Source of the DNA: Tannerellaceae bacterium
Lineage (GTDB): Bacteria > Bacteroidota > Bacteroidia > Bacteroidales > Tannerellaceae
Length of the DNA: 11,655 bases
Assembly (NCBI GenBank): GCA_031265595.1
Contig: JAISCM010000268.1
Location: 1 to 11,655, forward strand
Direction: 5' to 3'
Positions 1-5,929 of this stretch are shown here, piece by piece. Numbering within the stretch: the first letter of the stretch is position 1; every line of letters starts with the position of its first letter. Position numbers and translations under genes: made by a program. The notes below the pieces were generated by a model. It had not been told where the DNA came from. It saw only the letters and a program-made list of their open reading frames with translations, and ran no database searches.

Positions 1-801
1 GACCGTATGCTGGATATGGGCTTTTTCGACGACATTATGATGATACATAAGCAACTCCCCCCTTCGTGCCAGATCATTATGTTTTCGGCCACGATGCCTC
101 CTAAAATACGCACCCTGGCAAAGACCGTCTTGAAAGAGCCGGAGGAAATAAAGATAGCCATCTCTCGCCCGCCGGATACGATCATGCAAACGGCCTATAT
201 CTGCTATGAGATACAAAAGCTCACCATACTGGAAGACCTCTTTGCTCAAAACCGGCCGCAGCGCGTGCTTATCTTCTCGTCATCCAAAATGAAAGTAAAA
301 GAACTGGCCGCTACACTGAAACGGATGAAGTTCAACGTAGGAGCCATGCACTCCGACCTGGAGCAATCGCAGCGGGAAGAGGTGATGAAAGAATTTAAAA
401 ACGGACGTATCGACATATTAGTAGCTACCGACGTGGTATCGCGCGGTATCGATATTAATGACATCAGGCTGGTGGTAAACTTTGATATTCCGCACGATCC
501 GGAAGATTATGTACATCGCATAGGAAGAACCGCCAGAGGAACAAACGGCGAAGGCCTTGCCATCACATTTGTGTCTATAGACGAACAGGCGTCATTCAAA
601 CAAATAGAAACATTCCTCGGAAAAACGATCTACAAAATCCCCATAGACCCTCAATTAGGCGAAGCGCCCTTATACGAGCCCGAAAAACACGCAAAAACCT
701 ACAAGGGAAAAGGCCGCTTCCTGAAAAGAGGAAAGCCGGGTGGCAACAGAACATTCAAAAAGCAACCGGCCTCTAAACATTCCTTTAGACGTACAAAATA
801 G
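1..801 (+). CDS. DEAD-box ATP-dependent RNA helicase, C-terminal part (5' end outside window)
   Basis: An RNA helicase that uses ATP to unwind RNA duplexes in cold adaptation, ribosome assembly or mRNA turnover; it acts in the cytoplasm. The frame is open from base 1, and the first codons read D-R-M-L-D-M-G-F, the residues that end and follow motif II (DEAD), so the Q motif and Walker A lie upstream. Visible motifs in order are SAT (FSATMP, motif III), VLIFSSSK (motif IV region), ILVATDVVSRGIDI (motif V) and YVHRIGRTARG (motif VI), which makes domain 2 complete. After about residue 220 a Lys/Arg/Gly-rich tail begins and ends in SFRRTK; such basic tails bind RNA in RhlE-like bacterial helicases. 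The ATG at 7 is internal and not the start. The family is certain; the subfamily (RhlE-like) is inferred from the short basic tail. Confidence 0.96.
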   Translation, partial: DRMLDMGFFDDIMMIHKQLPPSCQIIMFSATMPPKIRTLAKTVLKEPEEIKIAISRPPDTIMQTAYICYEIQKLTILEDLFAQNRPQRVLIFSSSKMKVKELAATLKRMKFNVGAMHSDLEQSQREEVMKEFKNGRIDILVATDVVSRGIDINDIRLVVNFDIPHDPEDYVHRIGRTARGTNGEGLAITFVSIDEQASFKQIETFLGKTIYKIPIDPQLGEAPLYEPEKHAKTYKGKGRFLKRGKPGGNRTFKKQPASKHSFRRTK

Positions 802-843
802 TTATAAATTAAAGCAATTTCCATTAACATATTAATATGAAAT

Positions 844-1710
844 ATGGATAAACACCGCATTATACAGTACCAATCCGATTTTGATAAAATCGCTCATTTT
901 ATCAATAATGAAGACAACAGCGAACAAGTAGAAGTATGGTTTGCACGCGAATTACAACCATTATTGGGTTATGCCCGTTGGGAGAATTTTATTATTGCCA
1001 TACATCGGGCAGTAGATTCCTGTAAAACACAGATGGTCAACGTGGATGATCATTTTCGTGAGGTCACGAAGATGATCGAAATAGGGAAAGGTGGCAAACG
1101 TGAAGTCTCTGACTTTATGCTTACCCGCTTTGCCTGCTATCTGATTGCACAAAATGGAGACCCGAAAAAAGAGGAAATTGCCTTTGCCCAAAGCTACTTT
1201 GCTATCCAAACACGTAAAACCGAACTGATAGAAGAACGCATCAAGTTATTATCTCGCTTGGAGACAAGAGAGAAATTGAGAGTGGCGGAAAAACAGCTTT
1301 CGCAAAATATTTATGAACGCGGGGTTGACGACAAAGGCTTTGGGCGTATCCGTTCAAAAGGAGATACAGCGCTGTTTGGTGGACATACTACAGAAGATAT
1401 GAAACAACGCTTGGGCATCAAATCAAACCGTCCGTTAGCTGATTTTTTGCCGACATTGACCATTGCTGCAAAAAATTTGGCAACGGAAATGACTAACCAC
1501 AATGTGGAAGAAAAGAATTTATTCGGCGAACAACCTATTACGAACGAACATATACAGAATAATCAAACGGTTCGTGAAATGTTGGGGAAACGAGGAATCA
1601 AACCCGAAGAGCTTCCTCCTGCCGAAGATATTAAAAAATTGGAACGCCGTGTGGCTAACGATGAAAAAACTATTGAAGAATCGACCCCAAAATTGCCCAA
1701 AGGAAAGTAG
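844..1710 (+). CDS. dinD: DNA-damage-inducible protein D (DinD family)
   Basis: A 288-residue protein close to the usual length of the DinD family (about 275-290). Recognisable blocks are VEVWFARELQPLLGY at about 29-43, which resembles the Bro-N-like segment of these proteins, and FMLTRFACYLIAQNGDPKK at about 91-109. A Lys/Glu-rich, probably helical stretch follows at 120-155, and the C-terminal end is polar. E. coli DinD is LexA-controlled and acts on RecA filaments; whether this homologue does so is not visible here. It starts 42 bp after the helicase stop, with no clear TAnnTTTG box and no LexA-like palindrome that I can find in between, so read-through from the helicase is possible. DinD genes are often accessory in Bacteroidales, and the structured repeat directly downstream fits an insertion site between two core genes. 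Confidence is high for the family and low for the role. Confidence 0.86.
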   Translation: MDKHRIIQYQSDFDKIAHFINNEDNSEQVEVWFARELQPLLGYARWENFIIAIHRAVDSCKTQMVNVDDHFREVTKMIEIGKGGKREVSDFMLTRFACYLIAQNGDPKKEEIAFAQSYFAIQTRKTELIEERIKLLSRLETREKLRVAEKQLSQNIYERGVDDKGFGRIRSKGDTALFGGHTTEDMKQRLGIKSNRPLADFLPTLTIAAKNLATEMTNHNVEEKNLFGEQPITNEHIQNNQTVREMLGKRGIKPEELPPAEDIKKLERRVANDEKTIEESTPKLPKGK

Positions 1711-1715
1711 TTACA

Positions 1716-1992
1716 AGGTGAAGGGGAATGTCATTAAGTTTAGGAAATAAAGTAATTAGTTGAAGGTAAGAGCTTACGCCGGATAGGCGTTGAATTTTGA
1801 TAACCCCGGCGCGCAGCCCGGGGTATGGAGAGCCCCCCTTTGTATCTGAACTGCGTAGCTGTTCAACTCACTACGGAGTTGAGGAGGGAGACGAAGCTTC
1901 CTTTACCCCGGGCTGCGCGCCGGGGTTATCGAAATTAAATGCCTTACGGCATAGGCTCTTACCTCTTAACTTAATGACATTGAGGTGAAGGG
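1716..1992. mobile_element. MITE-like structured inverted-repeat element with flanking 10 bp direct repeats
   Basis: An imperfect inverted repeat runs from 1727 to 1981. The outer ends are 14 bp perfect complements (AATGTCATTAAGTT at 1727-1740, AACTTAATGACATT at 1968-1981). Further in, GGTAAGAGC (1765-1773) matches its complement at 1956-1964, and then come long arms that include a perfect 27 bp GC-rich match (1799-1825 with 1904-1930). One base outside each end lies the same 10-mer, AGGTGAAGGG (1716-1725 and 1983-1992), in direct orientation, as a target duplication would be. The left arm carries about 20 extra bases (near 1741-1764) that the right arm lacks. No transposase is present. It may be a non-autonomous mobile element or a family of structured intergenic repeats. 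It sits 5 bp after the dinD stop. Any open frame inside it looks spurious. Confidence 0.6.
1799..1930. repeat. Core hairpin: 27 bp perfect GC-rich palindromic arms with 78 nt loop
   Basis: The arms 1799-1825 and 1904-1930 are perfect reverse complements of 27 bp and far richer in GC than the surroundings. Each arm can also fold on itself: CCCCGG (1804-1809) pairs with CCGGGG (1818-1823) around an 8 nt loop. The central loop holds its own hairpin, CAACTC (1864-1869) with GAGTTG (1876-1881). The sequence can therefore be one long cruciform or a chain of small hairpins. In RNA from dinD it could block transcription or protect the 3' end. No T-run follows directly, so it is not a standard intrinsic terminator. 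Confidence 0.8.
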
Positions 1993-2042
1993 TACATTGC
2001 TTTCTAAGAAACCAGGCTAAAAAAAGAAGCTGAAACAAACAG

Positions 2043-2078
2043 ATTTAAGTCAAATATAATTACTTTTGTGACTTAAAT
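2043..2078 (+). promoter_or_regulatory. Putative promoter -7 box bracketed by a 10 bp perfect dyad (operator-like)
   Basis: TACTTTTG at 2061-2068 matches the Bacteroidota -7 consensus TAnnTTTG and lies 32 bp before the deaminase ATG. No convincing -33 TTTG is seen about 19 bp upstream. The box is bracketed by a perfect 10 bp inverted repeat, ATTTAAGTCA (2043-2052) and TGACTTAAAT (2069-2078), with 16 bp between the arms. A dimeric repressor bound here would cover the promoter and the likely start site. The dyad is seen directly; the operator role is inferred. Confidence 0.45.
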
Positions 2079-2100
2079 AAAGACGAGAAAGTTACGATAC

Positions 2101-2535
2101 ATGTACGATAAAAACGATAAGCAGTATGAATTAGACAGGCGCTATTTACGAATGGCTGTGATCTGGTCGGAAAATTCTTATTGTATCCGTCGCAAAGTAG
2201 GCGCTTTGATTGTTAAAGACAATATGATCATCTCGGATGGCTTTAACGGCACGCCTTCCGGATTTGAGAATGTGTGTGAAGACGAGAACAATGTCACCAA
2301 GCCCTATGTATTGCACGCCGAGGCAAATGCGATCACGAAAGTAGCCGCTTCGTCGAACAGCAGTAAGGGCGCAACGATCTATGTTACGTCTGCTCCCTGC
2401 ATTGAATGTTCCAAACTGATCATACAATCGGGTATAAAGCGGGTGGTGTATTCTGAAAAATACCGCATGGAAGACGGTTGCGACTTGCTGATACGGGCTA
2501 ATATTATAGTAGATTATATAGATATAAATGAATAA
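2101..2535 (+). CDS. Deoxycytidylate (dCMP) deaminase family protein
   Basis: A zinc-dependent deaminase of 144 residues, probably converting dCMP to dUMP to feed thymidylate synthesis in the cytoplasm. The zinc site is complete: HAE at residues 72-74 (His72 ligand, Glu74 proton shuttle) and PCIEC at 99-103 (Cys100 and Cys103 ligands). The N-terminal part has RRKVGALIVKD and ISDGFNGTPSGFEN, which are typical of the dCMP deaminase/ComEB branch and not of free-cytidine deaminases. The length fits the short bacterial form. The ATG at 2101 is chosen because the family's N-terminus (a short lead, then LDRRYLRMAVIWSENSYC) begins there. The S41 peptidase starts 14 nt after the stop, so the two are probably cotranscribed. 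A dyad-bracketed -7 box lies just upstream. A related deaminase specificity cannot be excluded from sequence alone. Confidence 0.92.
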   Translation: MYDKNDKQYELDRRYLRMAVIWSENSYCIRRKVGALIVKDNMIISDGFNGTPSGFENVCEDENNVTKPYVLHAEANAITKVAASSNSSKGATIYVTSAPCIECSKLIIQSGIKRVVYSEKYRMEDGCDLLIRANIIVDYIDINE

Positions 2536-2549
2536 CAAACATTCATACG

Positions 2550-4286
2550 ATGAATAAAGATAAAAAACTGGCCATCTGGCTTCCCGTAATTATCGCCGCA
2601 AGCATTGCCCTGGGAATATTTATCGGGAATTATTACGTAAACCTCAGTAGCCGCAAAGGTAGTAACCGTAGTTCGTACGCAAGCGGCAATAAAATAAATT
2701 ACATACTCAATATCATCAATGAACAGTATGTAGACACGGTCAATATGCCTCAATTAGTAGAAGAGACGATCCCTAAAATATTCAATGAGTTAGACCCGCA
2801 CTCGGTATATATTTCAGCCGAAGATGCCGAAAGTGTGAATGAAGAGCTGGAAGGCTCATTCAGCGGTATCGGCGTATCCTTCAATATGCAGACCGACACG
2901 ATACTGGTTATTAGCGTAATCCCGGGCGGCCCTTCCGAGAAAGCCGGGATACTGCCTTTCGACCGGATCATAACCATTAACGATTCTGTCTTCTCAGGAA
3001 AGAAAATGGATCAGAACCAGGTGATGAAAAACCTGCGGGGAGCGAAAAACAGTACGGTAAGGTTGGGCGTGCATCGCCAAAGCAATCCGGAATTGATTTA
3101 CTTCGATGTAACCAGGGGAGACGTACCGGTACATTCCGTGGATGTGTCTTATGAGATAAGCCAGGGGATCGGTTTTATAAAGGTATCAAGGTTTGCCCGT
3201 AATACATACAATGAGTTTATTACGGCTATCGCCAAACTGAAACAGGAAGGATGCAATTCCTTTATCATTGATTTGCGCGGAAATTCGGGCGGGATCATGG
3301 AAGCGGCCGTAAATATGGTAAACGAATTTATGCCGCAGGGAAAACTAATTGTCTATACCGAAGGCAAAGCGTATCCGCGAAGCGATGTATATGCGAATGG
3401 AACAGGCACCTGCATGGACAACCCGATCGTGATACTAACCGACGAGGGTTCGGCCTCGGCCAGTGAAATCTTTGCCGGCGCGATTCAGGACAACGACAGG
3501 GGAACGATTATCGGACGCCGCACGTATGGGAAAGGATTGGTACAATCGCAGATCGCCTTAACGGATGGCTCGCAGTTGCGCCTTACCATCGCCCGCTATT
3601 ATACCCCTTCCGGCCGTTCTATCCAGAAAGAATATGAACTGGGGCATACGGAAGATTACGACAATGACATCTATAACCGCTATATGCATGGTGAGTTTTA
3701 TTCGGCCGATAGTATTAAAATGGATAACTTACCTCAATACCAGACGTCTATGGGACGCACCGTTTACGGAGGCGGAGGGATTATGCCGGATATATTCATA
3801 CCAAGCGATACGAGCGGCGTTACTTCTTATTTCAGCAATGTTACCCGTAATTCCGGCGTTCTTTACCTATACGCATTGGAATATTCCGACAAGAACTTTG
3901 ATAAATTATCTTCTTTCGAAACGTACCGGGATTTATACGCGTATCTGGAACAGCAGCCTTTATTGTCGGACTTTACCGAGTTTGCCGCTACAAAAGGGGT
4001 AAAGAAACGTCCTGCCCTGATCGAGATTTCGGCCAAATTGCTCGAAACGCACTTAATGGCATATATCTCACGTAACTTCTTTGACGAAGCCGGGTTCTAC
4101 CCCATCTTCTATAAAGATGATGTAACCATTCTCCGCGCTATTCAGGTAATAAAGGACGGAAGATCAATCCCCGCTCCCGGCCATACTGAAAATACGCTAC
4201 ATACGCAGACGGCTCCTGCCGGAATGCGGGGCTTATTTAAAGAAAAGGTTTTTAAGTTTGGTATCGCTGATCATTCCAATGCCTGA
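2550..4286 (+). CDS. S41 family C-terminal processing peptidase (CtpA/Prc-like), PDZ-containing
   Basis: A serine protease of 578 residues that cleaves proteins near their C-termini in the cell envelope. Residues 7-28 form one hydrophobic segment (signal anchor or signal peptide), placing the rest in the periplasm. An N-terminal helical part with INEQYVDTVN and LDPHSVYIS is followed by a PDZ domain at about 97-180 (GSFSGIGVSF; GPSEKAGILPFDRIITIND). The protease core has FIIDLRGNSGG (238-248), GSASASEIFAG (300-310) and RRTYGKGLVQ (323-332). By the spacing in B. subtilis CtpB (Ser, Lys 25 later, Gln 4 later), the catalytic residues are Ser303, Lys328 and Gln332, all present. About 200 residues follow the core, as in the longer Bacteroidota members. 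It is 14 nt downstream of the deaminase gene and overlaps the minus-strand hydrolase by 16 bp at its 3' end. Confidence 0.95.
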   Translation: MNKDKKLAIWLPVIIAASIALGIFIGNYYVNLSSRKGSNRSSYASGNKINYILNIINEQYVDTVNMPQLVEETIPKIFNELDPHSVYISAEDAESVNEELEGSFSGIGVSFNMQTDTILVISVIPGGPSEKAGILPFDRIITINDSVFSGKKMDQNQVMKNLRGAKNSTVRLGVHRQSNPELIYFDVTRGDVPVHSVDVSYEISQGIGFIKVSRFARNTYNEFITAIAKLKQEGCNSFIIDLRGNSGGIMEAAVNMVNEFMPQGKLIVYTEGKAYPRSDVYANGTGTCMDNPIVILTDEGSASASEIFAGAIQDNDRGTIIGRRTYGKGLVQSQIALTDGSQLRLTIARYYTPSGRSIQKEYELGHTEDYDNDIYNRYMHGEFYSADSIKMDNLPQYQTSMGRTVYGGGGIMPDIFIPSDTSGVTSYFSNVTRNSGVLYLYALEYSDKNFDKLSSFETYRDLYAYLEQQPLLSDFTEFAATKGVKKRPALIEISAKLLETHLMAYISRNFFDEAGFYPIFYKDDVTILRAIQVIKDGRSIPAPGHTENTLHTQTAPAGMRGLFKEKVFKFGIADHSNA

Positions 4287-5518
4287 TAAACGGTAGTAAG
4301 GAACTTCTCCCACACCAGCGTATCAGGTATGCGATTGGTGTATAAGAGAATGATCATATTTTCCTGATGATCGATGATATAGTCGGTATTCGCCATGCCG
4401 CCCCACGACAGAGAGCCGGGAGACACCAAGGGTGAAGCGCCCGGAAGTATATCCCAATCCGCACTGTGGCCCGGATAGATCTGAAAGCCGATCCCGAAAT
4501 TAAAATGAGCATCGGCATTACTTGGGTGGGCTATCTGGTTTTTGCCCATTATCTCAATCGTACGCCGTCCGAGTATCCGTGCGTTGTTGAACGCTCCGTA
4601 ATTCAGTACCATCTGGCAGAAGCGGGCATAGCCTTCGATCGTTCCGTTCAGGCCTGTGCCGGCAGAGGCATACCGGTGGTCTTCCCCAAACGGATTGCGT
4701 CCGCTCCAGATTTCAACTGGTTCTATTTTCCCTTCATTCTCTTTGTAAACGGTTACGAAACGGTCTTTATAGCTTTCGTCATAATAATAGGCCATATCTT
4801 CAATGCCCAAGGGGCCGAATATTGTTTCTTTCATATACTCCTGTAAGGGTTTGCCCGAAAAGTATTCCACCAGATAGCCGCAAACGTCGGATGCCGGATG
4901 GTAATTCCAGCCCGTTCCCGGATCAAAGCTTAAGGGATAGGCTACCAGTTCTTTCACATAGTCGGCCAGCGTTTCATGCTCCGTGCGGGGAGCGCCCGGA
5001 TCATAACGGGGGCCTGTTATGCCGGATGTATGGCTCAGCAAATGACGGATCAATACCGGCGAAGCAGCCTCCCGGGTAGCAGGGCCGGTACCTCCGCCGG
5101 CAACAACTACCTGATTAGTCATCTCCGGTATATACCTGGATACAGGATCGTCTAACTGGAATTTGCCTTGTTCGAACAATGTCATCAACGCAACGGTAGC
5201 TATCGCTTTCGTTTGCGAGTACATCCTGAAAATATCATCCTTTTCGAGGGGGATTTGCTTCTCAACATCCCGCCACCCAAAAGCCTTATTATGGATAACC
5301 TGCCCTCCCTTTGCCACAAAAGTAAGCGCATGGGGAATAATCCCCTTATCCACATATTCCTGAAGCAGGCTATCAATATACGCCAAACGGGATTCATCAA
5401 CCTTGATAGTTGCATAATCAGGCTCATAACTAAATGACTGCACTTTCTGGGAAGGGTCATTACATTCGCACGACGCCATGAATAGGAGCGCCAGGCACAA
5501 CAAACAGATGCTTTTCAT
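4271..5518 (-). CDS. Lipoprotein serine hydrolase, beta-lactamase fold (family VIII esterase-like)
   Basis: A 415-residue member of the beta-lactamase/transpeptidase-like fold (Pfam Beta-lactamase, PF00144). The N-terminus is a lipoprotein signal, with lipobox FMASC and the acylated Cys at 17. The nucleophile motif is S-x-x-K at 101-104 (SQTK in FRMYSQTKAI). The second motif is Tyr206 in WNYHPASDV; Y-x-P-A-x-D in place of the Y-x-N of class C beta-lactamases is typical of EstB-like family VIII esterases. The third motif position reads SWGG (371-374), not KTG, again as in the esterase branch. LSHTSG (161-166) and a C-terminal strand (MIILLYTN) complete the fold. The likely reaction is hydrolysis of a small ester or a peptidoglycan-derived amide; the substrate is unknown. 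The sequence does not support calling it an antibiotic-resistance enzyme. It converges on the S41 gene and diverges from susC. Confidence 0.93.
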   Translation of the reverse strand: MKSICLLCLALLFMASCECNDPSQKVQSFSYEPDYATIKVDESRLAYIDSLLQEYVDKGIIPHALTFVAKGGQVIHNKAFGWRDVEKQIPLEKDDIFRMYSQTKAIATVALMTLFEQGKFQLDDPVSRYIPEMTNQVVVAGGGTGPATREAASPVLIRHLLSHTSGITGPRYDPGAPRTEHETLADYVKELVAYPLSFDPGTGWNYHPASDVCGYLVEYFSGKPLQEYMKETIFGPLGIEDMAYYYDESYKDRFVTVYKENEGKIEPVEIWSGRNPFGEDHRYASAGTGLNGTIEGYARFCQMVLNYGAFNNARILGRRTIEIMGKNQIAHPSNADAHFNFGIGFQIYPGHSADWDILPGASPLVSPGSLSWGGMANTDYIIDHQENMIILLYTNRIPDTLVWEKFLTTVYQALE

Positions 5519-5547
5519 AACTTTACTTGTTAAAGGATTAATTGCAA

Positions 5548-5555
5548 CAAATATA
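5548..5555 (-). promoter_or_regulatory. Putative -7 box for the serine hydrolase gene
   Basis: On the minus strand the bases read TATATTTG, a match to TAnnTTTG, 29 bp upstream of the hydrolase start codon. I see no good -33 TTTG at the expected distance, so this is a partial promoter match in AT-rich DNA. Confidence 0.4.
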
Positions 5556-5590
5556 GCATTTTATTTTGAGATTGATAATTCGTATTAATA

Positions 5591-5621
5591 TTTGCTCATG
5601 TCTTAAAATAATATATCTTTG
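5591..5621 (+). promoter_or_regulatory. Bacteroidota-type promoter upstream of susC
   Basis: TTTG at 5591-5594 and TATCTTTG at 5614-5621 are separated by 19 bp, matching the -33 TTTG and -7 TAnnTTTG consensus recognised by the Bacteroides primary sigma factor. Transcription would start near 5628, giving a leader of about 300 nt before the susC ATG. This is the best promoter match in the window. It points away from the minus-strand hydrolase, so the region is divergent. Confidence 0.65.
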
Positions 5622-5929
5622 TGTCACTCATTTTATTGTATTTTATAACCGGATTGCAGTATGCTGTAATTACAAGTCTACATTTTATATCAATCAAGAT
5701 ACAAATGTTTAACTAAATACAATTATGCCTATGATGTAAGTATTGTTTAGTCTTCAAATCAATGAGTAAAAGAAAGCGGGATGCTGAATTGCATGAAACG
5801 CTTTGACGCATCGGCCACTATCTACGGAGCGCGTAAACTAATTGCGTAATCTTTATACCACCCCAAAAGGAAAACTGGGACTATTCTTATTCTATTTATT
5901 GAAATATTAATCTTTTCATCTAATCAAAC
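5622..5929 (+). other. Long 5' leader of the susCD transcript
   Basis: There is no gene here of normal size. The stretch is AT-rich. It holds a small hairpin at 5653-5670 (ATTGCAG pairing with CTGTAAT with one G-U pair, 4 nt loop) close to the expected transcript start, and a short fragment resembling TonB-plug coding sequence at 5805-5834 (separate entry). No T-box, tRNA or known riboswitch pattern is apparent to me. Long susC leaders can be targets for small antisense RNAs in Bacteroides; I see no direct proof of such an RNA here. Confidence 0.45.
5793..5849 (+). pseudogene. Remnant resembling a SusC/TonB plug segment, inside the susC leader
   Basis: A short frame reads M-K-R-F-D-A-S-A-T-I-Y-G-A-R-K-L-I-A-stop. 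Codons 5805-5834 give DASATIYGAR, which matches the very conserved plug motif of SusC proteins (DASATAIYGSR in this window's own SusC, at about 227-237) with one Ala missing and one Ser/Ala change. The codons differ at many third positions from 6608-6640, so it is not a fresh copy of the neighbouring gene. The flanking sequence shows no further plug similarity. It may be a scar of recombination with another susC, or chance. It might also be translated as a leader peptide. Confidence 0.35.

Noticed and set aside
802..843. LexA-type operator upstream of dinD
   Set aside because: The 42 bp are AT-rich, but no clear palindrome of an SOS-box type could be found.
1502..1750. 82-codon frame overlapping the 3' end of dinD
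   Set aside because: It lies in another frame inside a well-supported gene, has no recognisable domain, and runs into the repeat.
1797..1988. Open frame of 63 codons inside the inverted repeat
   Set aside because: It is made of the two GC-rich arms and the loop, matches no family I know, and follows from the repeat structure. Such frames are often misannotated as hypothetical proteins.
3565..4002. 145-codon plus-strand frame inside the S41 peptidase
   Set aside because: The peptidase frame carries the catalytic residues; this one is an alternative frame without features.
4271..5518. Reading the serine hydrolase as a beta-lactamase resistance gene
   Set aside because: The Y-x-P and WGG motifs replace the Y-x-N and KTG of class C beta-lactamases; esterase-like enzymes fit better.
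5762..5806. Small frame MSKRKRDAELHETL in the susC leader as a leader peptide
   Set aside because: It is 14 codons, has no regulatory codon run, and no other support; chance is sufficient.
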